Shown here piece after piece: positions 5,881-11,699 of a stretch of DNA of 14,111 bases. This DNA comes from Actinomycetota bacterium (GTDB lineage: Bacteria > Actinomycetota > Thermoleophilia > Gaiellales > Gaiellaceae), in NCBI GenBank assembly GCA_013697465.1, contig JACCWU010000338.1:1-14111 (forward strand). The letters run 5' to 3'. Position numbers and translations under genes: made by a program. The notes under the pieces are model-generated. The model worked only from the letters and a program-made list of their open reading frames with translations. It was not told the origin of the DNA and ran no database searches. The stretch's first letter is position 1. Each line of letters opens with the position of its first letter.

Positions 5881-7119
5881 CTACTCGAGCGGCTCGTTGT
5901 GGACGTCGTGCTCCTCGGCGTACGTGTCCACGAGCGGGTTGATCTTGTCGGCCTCCGGGAACGCATAGTTGATCTCGACGAAGGCGTTCCACTTGTCCGG
6001 AAGGGCGTCCTCCGGAAAGATCGCCTCCACGGGGCACTCGGGTTCGCATGCGCCGCAATTTTTGGTGGTGACTCCACCCGCCAGCGCGAACTCGTGCTTG
6101 CCGGGTACGACCGCGCAGAAGGTGTCGGCGTCGTCGGCCTCCTGCGATTCCACTCGCATCACCCGCCAGAAGACCTCCCGGGTCGCCAGATAGAGCCAGC
6201 GGATCGGCCGGCTGCGCACGCCGAGGTTCGTCTCGAGGCTCCCTTCCTGACCAGAACCGACTGCCACATATCCCGCGAGCGGAGCAGCGCGCTCGAGCCA
6301 GGCGAGCGCTTCGTGGTCCGTCGACCGGAGGCGCCAGGAGCCAGCTTTCACCGGATCCCCGTCTGCGGCGAGCCAGCCGTCGACGAAGCCGGCGATGTAC
6401 TCCGCGTCCGCCGTCTCGGGAAGCAGGCGCTTCACATTGGCGCAGGAGCGCACGACGCCTGTGCCCGCATATCCGGGATGGACGTCGAGCCACGGTGAGA
6501 AGTTCACCTGGTCGAAAAAGCCTCGGTACTCCGCCATCCGCTCGCCGTAGAGCTGCACGTAATGGAGGTGCTCGCCCGAGCGAATTTCCTGCTTGTTCCA
6601 GGGTCCGTCGCCGAAAACCAGGCCGTGCAGGATGCCGAGACGATACGTCTCAGAGTCCCGCGACGGCCGCGCACTTACGGCCGGAACGAACTGCCCGACT
6701 GCAAGCGAATCCGTTCTCTGGCCGTCGTTGAGGATCCATTGGTGCGTCGGCGTCGCCGAGATCGTGCGCCGAAACCTCGAGATGTTGCGTGTCGTGAGTC
6801 GTGTGCCGCCGTAGGGATCGCGCTCCTCGAACGCAGGTGCCAGCTCGATCTTCACGAGCGGCCTGCGCCGGAACCGCTTCACCACCGCCGGCTTGAAGCC
6901 GGAGTCGGTCAGGACACGGGTCGACTTGTTCTCGAGCTCTGCGAACGTACGCAGGCCGTGGGAGGTAATGAGCTGCTCCGACGGCGCGAAGCAGTCGATG
7001 CACTCCTCCGGGTCGATGATCAGGATCCGTGCGAACTCGTGGATGCAGTCAACCGGGCAGACGTCGACGCACGACTTGTCTTTGATGTCGATGCAGGGCT
7101 CGGCGATGATGTACGTCAC
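5881..7119 (-). CDS. fdxA: Seven-iron ferredoxin (FdxA type) precursor interrupted by an intein
   Basis: The 412-residue precursor consists of a 42-residue N-extein, a 312-residue intein and a 58-residue C-extein. Joined, the exteins give a 100-residue ferredoxin of the actinobacterial FdxA type, which carries one [3Fe-4S] and one [4Fe-4S] cluster and moves electrons in the cytoplasm. Ligand cysteines by family rule: C9, C17 and C50 for the 3Fe cluster; C21, C40, C43 and C46 for the 4Fe cluster (spliced numbering). The N-extein starts VTYIIAEPCIDIKDKSC; the C-extein starts CGACEPECPVEAIFPED. The intein sits between D42 and C43, inside C-x2-C-x2-C. GTG 7119 follows a -10 hexamer and matches the family N-terminus, so the longer upstream reading frame is not coding. 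The electron partner is not evident. Confidence 0.95.
   Translation of the reverse strand: MTYIIAEPCIDIKDKSCVDVCPVDCIHEFARILIIDPEECIDCFAPSEQLITSHGLRTFAELENKSTRVLTDSGFKPAVVKRFRRRPLVKIELAPAFEERDPYGGTRLTTRNISRFRRTISATPTHQWILNDGQRTDSLAVGQFVPAVSARPSRDSETYRLGILHGLVFGDGPWNKQEIRSGEHLHYVQLYGERMAEYRGFFDQVNFSPWLDVHPGYAGTGVVRSCANVKRLLPETADAEYIAGFVDGWLAADGDPVKAGSWRLRSTDHEALAWLERAAPLAGYVAVGSGQEGSLETNLGVRSRPIRWLYLATREVFWRVMRVESQEADDADTFCAVVPGKHEFALAGGVTTKNCGACEPECPVEAIFPEDALPDKWNAFVEINYAFPEADKINPLVDTYAEEHDVHNEPLE
6058..6993 (-). mobile_element. Intein with LAGLIDADG homing endonuclease in fdxA
   Basis: A 312-residue intein. Block A is CFAPSEQLITSHGLRTFAEL (1-20) with nucleophile C1. Block B is ATPTHQWILND with the TxxH motif (T81, H84). 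Endonuclease motif 1 is LGILHGLVFGDG (119-130, acid D129); motif 2 is YIAGFVDGWLAADG (199-212, acid D211). Block F is VVPGKHEFAL with H300, and block G is GVTTKN ending in N312, followed by +1 Cys of the C-extein. The penultimate residue is Lys rather than the usual His. Removing it restores an unbroken ferredoxin motif exactly, which fixes both junctions. All nucleophiles and both endonuclease acids are present, so splicing and homing are plausible. A non-splicing relic is less likely because the frame is intact and the host is normally useful. Confidence 0.93.
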
Positions 7120-7126
7120 GCGGGCG

Positions 7127-7132
7127 AGTCTA
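7127..7132 (-). promoter_or_regulatory. -10 element of fdxA (leaderless)
   Basis: TAGACT on the minus strand, then 7 bases (CGCCCGC), then GTG 7119. It lies in the 53-bp gap after the receiver-like gene, giving the ferredoxin its own promoter. Confidence 0.6.
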
Positions 7133-7172
7133 GCGAGACGGCTGCTGCCCCAGACCCCCAGCGGAGAGGCTG

Positions 7173-7484
7173 CTAGGACACGCCGATGAGCTCGGAGACG
7201 AGCTCCGGCGCGCGCTCCACGAGCGCGGATTTCACGATGACCTGGTCGAAGCCCGCCGTGTGCGCGCGCCGGAGCCCGGCACGGTCGGTGTGGTTCGTGA
7301 ACCCGATGATCGGGATGTCCGGCCATGCGTCGACGACCTCGTCGGGCTCGACTCTGGCGATGTCGGTGATCACAAGATCGGGCGCGTGCACGCTGTCGCT
7401 CGTCACGAACCGGTGCCCGGAAAGAAGCCCCTCCAGCTTCCCTCGGAAGAACAGGTCGACCCCGATCAACAGGATCGTCGCCAC
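7173..7484 (-). CDS. Stand-alone receiver-like (CheY-fold) protein
   Basis: A 103-residue protein with a CheY-like outline. It begins VATILLIGVDLFFRGKL, has a candidate phospho-acceptor D41 in DLVITDIA, a threonine in GFTNHTD (T63), and a lysine in DQVIVKSAL (K85). The paired N-terminal acids that hold Mg2+ are reduced to a single D10, and at 103 residues it is shorter than the usual 115-125. It may therefore be a pseudo-receiver that binds a partner without being phosphorylated. No output domain is attached. The GTG start follows a TAGAGT hexamer by 8 bases. It lies 53 bp upstream of fdxA in the same direction, which may or may not be functional linkage. Confidence 0.8.
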   Translation of the reverse strand: MATILLIGVDLFFRGKLEGLLSGHRFVTSDSVHAPDLVITDIARVEPDEVVDAWPDIPIIGFTNHTDRAGLRRAHTAGFDQVIVKSALVERAPELVSELIGVS

Positions 7485-7492
7485 GCGCCGAC

Positions 7493-7498
7493 ACTCTA
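7493..7498 (-). promoter_or_regulatory. -10 element of the receiver-like gene (leaderless)
   Basis: TAGAGT on the minus strand is followed by 8 bases and GTG 7484. The first palindromic repeat unit begins 4 bp beyond it, so that unit overlaps the expected spacer and -35 region. Confidence 0.5.
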
Positions 7499-7501
7499 GT
7501 C

Positions 7502-7540
7502 ATTGCGCAAGATCGAAATCAGCTAGCGCAGATTCCGATC
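7502..7540. repeat. Palindromic repeat family A, copy 1
   Basis: The unit begins ATTGCGCAAGA. Its 13-base arms (7511-7523 and 7528-7540) pair at 11 of 13 positions around a TAGC loop. It is nearly identical to copy 2 over about 36 bases. The intergenic stretch 7485-7782 holds this and the next four repeat units and no gene. Confidence 0.85.
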
Positions 7541-7602
7541 GCGCGAAAATCCCTGAAGACGGCCGCTTTGCGGCCGTGCGGTTGCTCTCTCCATCAGGCG
7601 CC
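7541..7602. repeat. Repeat family B, copy 1
   Basis: A 62-base unit starting GCGCGAAAATCCCTGAAG. Its core is a perfect hairpin: ACGGCCGC, TTT loop, GCGGCCGT (7559-7577). It ends with GCTCTCTCCATCAGGCGCC. Copy 2 differs by one deleted A and a few substitutions. It abuts family A copy 1 with no spacer. Confidence 0.85.
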
Positions 7603-7605
7603 AGT

Positions 7606-7641
7606 ATTGCGCAAGACCGGAATCAGCTAGCGCAGATTCCC
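7606..7641. repeat. Palindromic repeat family A, copy 2
   Basis: It repeats copy 1 from ATTGCGCAAGA onward, with GGAATC and GATTCC arms around GCTAGCGC. Mismatches to copy 1 are few (for example T/C at 7617 and A/G at 7620). Confidence 0.85.
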
Positions 7642-7644
7642 GTT

Positions 7645-7690
7645 TGTGTGCAAGGCCGGAATCCGCGAGCGCGGATTCCGGCGCCGCACA
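7645..7690. repeat. Palindromic repeat family A, diverged copy 3
   Basis: A perfect 12-bp hairpin: GCCGGAATCCGC (7655-7666), loop GAGC, GCGGATTCCGGC (7671-7682). Outer arms TTGTGTGC and GCACAA extend it imperfectly. The compensated arms suggest that the structure, not the exact sequence, is kept. It interrupts the A-B order of the second copy. Confidence 0.8.
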
Positions 7691-7701
7691 AGAACCGTGG
7701 C

Positions 7702-7762
7702 GCGCGAAATCCCTGAAGACGGCCGCTTTGCGGCCGTGCCGCTGCTCTCTCCATCAAGCGCC
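7702..7762. repeat. Repeat family B, copy 2
   Basis: A 61-base near copy of 7541-7602 with the same ACGGCCGC-TTT-GCGGCCGT hairpin (7719-7737). It ends 8 bp before the -10 element of the DUF309 gene, so it supplies that promoter's -35 region. Confidence 0.85.
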
Positions 7763-7770
7763 CGGCGACC

Positions 7771-7776
7771 GATAAT
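7771..7776 (+). promoter_or_regulatory. -10 element of the DUF309 gene (leaderless)
   Basis: GATAAT (5 of 6 consensus bases), then six bases (CGTGAG), then ATG 7783. Confidence 0.6.
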
Positions 7777-7782
7777 CGTGAG

Positions 7783-8106
7783 ATGAGTCTCGCTCGCGGT
7801 CTCGAGCTCATGCGCGCGGGCGCCTACTTCGAGGCACACGAGGAGCTGGAGGACGAGTGGCGCGACGCGCCGACGGAGGAGCGTGACTTCCTCCAAGGAC
7901 TCGTCCACGTAACCGTCGCGTGGCATCACGCGAGCCGGGGCAATCGGCCGGGATGCGAGCGCCAGCTAGCAAAGGCAACCCGTCGGCTCGACGCCTATCT
8001 CCCGAGGCACCGCGGGGTCGATGTCGCAGCCGTCCTCGCGCAGGTCGCGGTTGCGAGGCGGAAAGCCGCCGCCGCCGATCTCGATCTCGGGGAGGTCGAC
8101 GTCTAG
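7783..8106 (+). CDS. DUF309 domain-containing protein
   Basis: A 107-residue protein carrying the DUF309 hallmark YFEAHEELEDEWRDAP (15-30; H19, E20, E23, W26) and the following FLQGLVHVTVAWHHASRGN, both in the usual positions. The family is a small all-helical fold of unknown biochemical role, common in actinobacteria, cyanobacteria and archaea. The conserved His/Glu/Trp line a pocket that may bind a metal or small ligand, which is inference. No signal peptide; probably cytoplasmic. ATG 7783 follows a near-consensus -10 element. Its TAG stop shares the palindrome CTAG with the stop of the convergent ccdA gene, so the coding regions overlap tail to tail by 4 bp and no terminator can lie between them. 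Confidence 0.92.
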   Translation: MSLARGLELMRAGAYFEAHEELEDEWRDAPTEERDFLQGLVHVTVAWHHASRGNRPGCERQLAKATRRLDAYLPRHRGVDVAAVLAQVAVARRKAAAADLDLGEVDV

Positions 8107-8825
8107 AAAGCCGGCTCGATGCCGAGCCAGTTCAGGAACCGATTGAGGTACACGCGCAGCACGTAGAAGCGCTCGAAGAAGAGGAGCAGACCGAGGGCGA
8201 CCATGATCGCGCCGCCGCCCACCTGAATCGCCCGGTAGTGGTCGCGGATCCCGCGAAACGCGCCCATCGAGCGGGTGAACACCGCAGCCGTGAGGACGAA
8301 GGGCACGGCGAGGCCGAGCGAGTAGACGCCGAGCAGCAGGCCGCCTTCGACAACCGTGTCGGCAGAGCCGGCGAGCACGAGGATGCCCGCAAGAACGGGC
8401 CCGATGCACGGCGCTGCGCACACGGCGAACGCGCCCCCGAGCAGCACGCGAGAGCCGCGGCTGCGCGCTCCCTGTAGCAGCCCTGCCCCCACGAGTCGCT
8501 CGGGCCACGGGAGAAGCCCCATGAATGCGAGGCCGAACACGACGAGGATGAACCCCGCGATCTTCTCGAGCAGGAACTGATCGTCAAACAGGCTTCCGCC
8601 GACGAGCGCGGCGCCGATGCCGAGCGCGACGAAGAATGCAGTGAAGCCGAGAACGAATGGCAGGCTCGCGACGACCACGCGGCGGCTCGTACCCGGTTGT
8701 CCGAGCTTGTCCGCCTCAACCGCCGACACGGCCGACAGGTAGCCGGGCACGAGCGGGAGCACGCAGGGGGCGAGGAAGGAGACGAAGCCGGCGAGGAACG
8801 CGACCGGTATCGAGCCGACGTCCAT
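8103..8825 (-). CDS. ccdA: CcdA-type thiol-disulfide transporter for cytochrome c biogenesis
   Basis: A 240-residue integral membrane protein with six predicted helices (about 7-30, 52-75, 88-106, 128-152, 162-186, 200-219). It has the two conserved redox cysteines: C21 in FLAPCVLPLVPGYL and C140 in CAAPCIGPVL. CcdA moves electrons from cytoplasmic thioredoxin across the membrane to extracytoplasmic thiol oxidoreductases such as the TlpA/CcmG-like protein encoded upstream. The length is normal for short-form CcdA. Start ATG 8825 is 6 bp after the ccmH stop with GCTGAG between. It is the last gene of the minus-strand run, ending in a CTAG shared with DUF309. Confidence 0.95.
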   Translation of the reverse strand: MDVGSIPVAFLAGFVSFLAPCVLPLVPGYLSAVSAVEADKLGQPGTSRRVVVASLPFVLGFTAFFVALGIGAALVGGSLFDDQFLLEKIAGFILVVFGLAFMGLLPWPERLVGAGLLQGARSRGSRVLLGGAFAVCAAPCIGPVLAGILVLAGSADTVVEGGLLLGVYSLGLAVPFVLTAAVFTRSMGAFRGIRDHYRAIQVGGGAIMVALGLLLFFERFYVLRVYLNRFLNWLGIEPAF

Positions 8826-8831
8826 CTCAGC

Positions 8832-9281
8832 TCAAGGCTCGAAGCGCGCGAGCTCCTCGTCGAGGCGGCGCTCGAGAATGGGATCGAGCGGCTCCTCGCC
8901 CGCACCGGGTGGCCCGCGACGCCTGCTCCAGCCGCGGACGAGCACGGCGAGCACTATCGCTCCGACCGCGAGCGCAGCGAGCGGAAGGAACCACGCGAGC
9001 AGGCCGAACCCGCTCTTCGCAGGGGTCGCGAGAACACCCTCTCCGAACTGCGCGACGAGCGCATCCTTGATCTCCTCCTCGCTGTCGCCGGCCGCAATCC
9101 GCTCGCGGATGAAGAGCTTCATGCGCTCGGCGACAGGAGCGTTCGACTGGTCGAGCGTCGTCTCGCAGACGGGGCAGACGAGCTCCGCCTCGAGGTCCGC
9201 GGCCCGAGGCGGGTCGGCCGCGGCTGCCGGTGCGGCGGCAGCGAGAGCACAGACGACGACTGCGGCAAGCCGGGCGTTCAT
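8832..9281 (-). CDS. ccmH: CcmH/CycL-type cytochrome c biogenesis protein
   Basis: A 149-residue protein: signal peptide (1-22, ending PAAAA), a CcmH domain with ELVCPVCETTLDQSNAPVA (33-51) holding the C36-x2-C39 pair, then SEEEIKDALVAQFGEGVLATP, one membrane helix (about 93-116) and a short cytoplasmic tail. CcmH reduces apocytochrome c cysteines or resolves mixed disulfides so that haem can be attached. Its ATGA overlap with the thioredoxin-like gene upstream indicates translational coupling. CcmH normally belongs to system I, whereas CcdA plus ResA/TlpA is typical of system II; no ccmE/F, ccsA or resB lies nearby. Confidence 0.92.
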   Translation of the reverse strand: MNARLAAVVVCALAAAAPAAAADPPRAADLEAELVCPVCETTLDQSNAPVAERMKLFIRERIAAGDSEEEIKDALVAQFGEGVLATPAKSGFGLLAWFLPLAALAVGAIVLAVLVRGWSRRRGPPGAGEEPLDPILERRLDEELARFEP

Positions 9282-9838
9282 TGCTCGAGCGCGCTACTCA
9301 CGGCGCCACGTAGGCGCTCGCGATCCTCGTCCGAGTTCACCGCGCCGACGAATGCCTCGGTGACCTGCCCTGCGCGGTCGACGACGAACGTCTCGGGAAA
9401 ACCGGTGATGCCGTAGGGCTCGAGCGTGGAGCCCCGACCGTCGAAGACGGTGGGAAACGTCAAGTCGAACTTGCGTATGAACGATCGCGCGTCGCGCCGA
9501 AAGTCCTTGGCGTCGACCCCGACCACGACGAGACCGTGGTCCCGGTGCTCTCTCCACACCTGCTCCAGGAAGGGTGCCTCCTCCTTGCACGGGATGCACC
9601 AAGAGGCCCAGAAGTTGACGACGACGGCCTTTCCGCGAAGCTCCGCCAAGCTGAGGTCTCCATCGCGATCGAGCCGCTCGAGCGTGAAGTCGGGCGCCGG
9701 GGGCAGGTCACCGCGAGTCGCGGCACGAGCGAGACCGCCGCCTTCGTCTTCGACGAGCTTCCAGAGGAGAAGCGCGAAGAGCAGGACGACGAGCCCGACG
9801 GCCACGCCCTGGGCCACGAGCAGCAGCCGCCGACCCAT
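9278..9838 (-). CDS. TlpA/ResA/CcmG-like membrane-anchored thiol-disulfide oxidoreductase
   Basis: A 186-residue protein. An N-terminal anchor (5-29) is followed by a thioredoxin fold outside the membrane. The active site is FWASWCIPCKEEAPF (C81, C84), with the cis-proline in ITGFPETFVVD (P148) and the ResA/CcmG-type insertion between. It should keep apocytochrome c thiols or CcmH reduced, receiving electrons from CcdA encoded two genes downstream. Start ATG 9838 is 3 bp after the transpeptidase stop, with AGGT upstream as a possible weak ribosome site, and its stop overlaps the ccmH start. CcmG versus ResA naming cannot be settled from sequence alone. Confidence 0.93.
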   Translation of the reverse strand: MGRRLLLVAQGVAVGLVVLLFALLLWKLVEDEGGGLARAATRGDLPPAPDFTLERLDRDGDLSLAELRGKAVVVNFWASWCIPCKEEAPFLEQVWREHRDHGLVVVGVDAKDFRRDARSFIRKFDLTFPTVFDGRGSTLEPYGITGFPETFVVDRAGQVTEAFVGAVNSDEDRERLRGAVSSALEQ

Positions 9839-9841
9839 GCG

Positions 9842-10903
9842 CTACCTGGAGAGGATGAACACCGGCGTCCCGACGTCCACGTGCCTGAAGAGCCACTCGG
9901 CCTCGGGGATGCGCATCCGGATGCAGCCGTGCGACGCGGAGTAGCCGATGGACGCGGCGTCCGGCGTCCCGTGGATGCCGACGTAAGGCGCCGACAGACC
10001 CATCCAGCGCGTGCCGAGCGGGTTCCCCGGGCCAGGCGGCACGGGATCCGCGTCGGCCGCCCAGTCGGACGGGGGCGGGTACCACCACGGGTTGAGCTGC
10101 ATGTTCACGATCTCGTAGTTACCCGTCGGAGTCGGGTACGACGCCTGCCCGGTCGCAATCCCGAACTTCCGCACCAGCTTCTCCTTGACGTAGTAGAGCA
10201 GCGTCTTCGACTCGCGGAGGATCACGATCGACGGGCCGAGCTTCGCGTTCAGGACCTTGGGCTTCAGGGCCTCGAAGTCGAGACCGATCGGCTCCCGGAG
10301 ATGCCTCGCGAGCGCCTTGCGGATCGCGAGCGCATTGCGGAGCACCTTGAGCCGGCGCCCGGGCTCGGCCTCGATGACTCGCGGCTTGAGGCCGCGCAGC
10401 ACGACACCCGCGTCGACCGCCTCTCGATCGAAGCGAGCCGCCGTGCGCTCGAGATAGCCGCGGAGCTTCGCCCGCGAAATCTCCACGTCGAGTGGAATGT
10501 GCACTCCGGGCCTCGCGCTCTTGGCCCGCAGAACGGCCTTCTCGATCCGGGCGTGGGCCCCGAGCTCCTGTGGGGCGGCGCGAACGCGACGGGTCGGGCT
10601 GACGACGAGAACGAGCGGCTTGGAAAACCGCCTCTTCAAGAGCTCGCCCGCTGTCCGCGGGGTCATCCAGCCGACGGCCAGATCTCCGACAGTGACCCCG
10701 GATGCGATGAGCAGCGGCTTCGGCGGATCCGGCTCGGGGTCGGTCGGCGGCGGCTCCGTCGTCGGCGGCGGCGGCTCGGTGCTCGTGTCGGTGGTTCCCG
10801 TGTCGGCACCAGCCGACGACGCCAGCGCGAACGCCGATGCGAAGCCGACCAGCGCACAGGCTGCGAGCAGACCGACGACAACCGCGACGAATCCTCGTCT
10901 CAC
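9842..10903 (-). CDS. L,D-transpeptidase (YkuD) with N-terminal PG-binding-type domain
   Basis: A 353-residue secreted or membrane-anchored enzyme. A signal/anchor helix (4-30) is followed by a Thr/Pro/Glu-rich linker (36-63), then a domain of the PG_binding_4/VanW-associated type (about 66-225). The YkuD domain starts at PSIVILRESKTLLYY. The catalytic motif is GIHGTPD then SASHGCIRMR (H311, H325, C327), with TPTGNYEI and NPLGTRWMGL in their usual places. It forms 3-3 or lipoprotein cross-links in peptidoglycan. GTG 10903 forms a 4-bp GTGA overlap with the GDPD stop. A TACACT hexamer also lies 6 bases before it, so an internal leaderless promoter is possible. The long open frame reaching 11740 is not part of the gene. 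Confidence 0.93.
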   Translation of the reverse strand: MRRGFVAVVVGLLAACALVGFASAFALASSAGADTGTTDTSTEPPPPTTEPPPTDPEPDPPKPLLIASGVTVGDLAVGWMTPRTAGELLKRRFSKPLVLVVSPTRRVRAAPQELGAHARIEKAVLRAKSARPGVHIPLDVEISRAKLRGYLERTAARFDREAVDAGVVLRGLKPRVIEAEPGRRLKVLRNALAIRKALARHLREPIGLDFEALKPKVLNAKLGPSIVILRESKTLLYYVKEKLVRKFGIATGQASYPTPTGNYEIVNMQLNPWWYPPPSDWAADADPVPPGPGNPLGTRWMGLSAPYVGIHGTPDAASIGYSASHGCIRMRIPEAEWLFRHVDVGTPVFILSR

Positions 10904-11688
10904 GGTTGCAGTGTAGTGGCGAAGATGGCCGGATTGTCCACCACGATCGCGTCCACGCCGGCCGCGTCCAGCCGTTCGAGATCGCGAGGAGTCTGAACCG
11001 TCCAGGCAACGACGGGAACGCCCAGCTCGTGCGCGCGCCTGACCGTCCTCGTGCTTACCAGCAAGTGGTGCAGAACGAGGGCTGACGCGCCGGACCTGGA
11101 GAGCAGCGTCGCGACGAACGCAGGGACGATCGGGCGGAGAACCCGCAACCCCAGGGCGATCATCGGCTCCGACCCGCGGCGACCGGCGATTCCGATTCGA
11201 TCTCTGGGAAAGGCAACCCCGGTTCGGACACGCGGCTCGAGCTGCGCAAGGCGACGTAGCGCCCGCACGTGGAACGAGCTGACGAACGTCCGCTCGAGCA
11301 GGCCTCGGCGACGCAGGGCCGCGAGCGTCCCCTCGACCGCTCGCGGCGACTTGAGATCGACATGAACACCTACGTCCGGAGCCTCGTCGACGAAGAAGTC
11401 GAGCGCGTCGTCGAGCGTCGGGAGCTCGGGCGCGGTTTCCCGTAGCGCGGCGAGCGTCTGGCCACGCATCGAGCCGCGGGCCGCGCCGTGGCTCACTTCG
11501 TGCAGGTCGTCCGAATGCGCGAGCACGAGCTCGCCGTGCTCGAGCTCGAAGACGTCGAACTCGATCAGGTCCACCCCCGCCTCGACCGCCGCCCGGAATG
11601 AGCGCAGTGTGTTCTCGGGCGCGAGTGCAGCGGCTCCCCGGTGACCGATGCGCAGAGGACGGCCCTCTCGGCGCTCCAGCGAGATCAT
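10900..11688 (-). CDS. Glycerophosphodiester phosphodiesterase (GDPD) family protein
   Basis: A 262-residue TIM-barrel protein with GDPD catalytic signatures: IGHRGAAALAPENTLRSF (H16, R17), the metal-binding pair in LIEFDV (E43, D45) and the second histidine in LAHSDD (H58). The later motifs HVDLKSP, VVAWTVQTPRDLERL and GVDAIVVDNP complete the barrel. It should hydrolyse glycerophosphodiesters to glycerol-3-phosphate and an alcohol, in phospholipid turnover. No signal peptide is visible, so it is probably cytoplasmic. ATG 11688 is 11 bp after the upstream stop, with GAGA as a weak ribosome site; its TGA stop overlaps the transpeptidase GTG. Confidence 0.94.
   Translation of the reverse strand: MISLERREGRPLRIGHRGAAALAPENTLRSFRAAVEAGVDLIEFDVFELEHGELVLAHSDDLHEVSHGAARGSMRGQTLAALRETAPELPTLDDALDFFVDEAPDVGVHVDLKSPRAVEGTLAALRRRGLLERTFVSSFHVRALRRLAQLEPRVRTGVAFPRDRIGIAGRRGSEPMIALGLRVLRPIVPAFVATLLSRSGASALVLHHLLVSTRTVRRAHELGVPVVAWTVQTPRDLERLDAAGVDAIVVDNPAIFATTLQP
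10910..10915 (-). promoter_or_regulatory. Possible internal -10 element before the L,D-transpeptidase gene
   Basis: TACACT lies inside the end of the GDPD gene, followed by GCAACC and GTG 10903. The spacing matches the other leaderless starts here, but the 4-bp gene overlap also allows simple co-transcription. Confidence 0.4.
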
Positions 11689-11699
11689 TGTCTCGAGAG

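Noticed and set aside
7120..7503. N-terminal extension of the ferredoxin reading frame by 128 codons
   Set aside because: It overlaps the receiver-like gene in another frame, is Arg-rich and nonsensical, and FdxA proteins start at the VTYIIAEPC position, right after a -10 element.
7559..7577. B-unit hairpin as an intrinsic terminator
   Set aside because: The stem is good but no T-run follows on either strand, and no gene on either strand ends there; it lies between divergent genes.
7502..7762. CRISPR array
   Set aside because: Units are of two kinds, unevenly spaced and partly abutting, with no regular unique spacers and no cas genes.
8103..8106. Frameshift or sequencing error at the DUF309/ccdA overlap
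   Set aside because: Both proteins have complete, family-typical lengths; the shared CTAG simply provides a stop on each strand.
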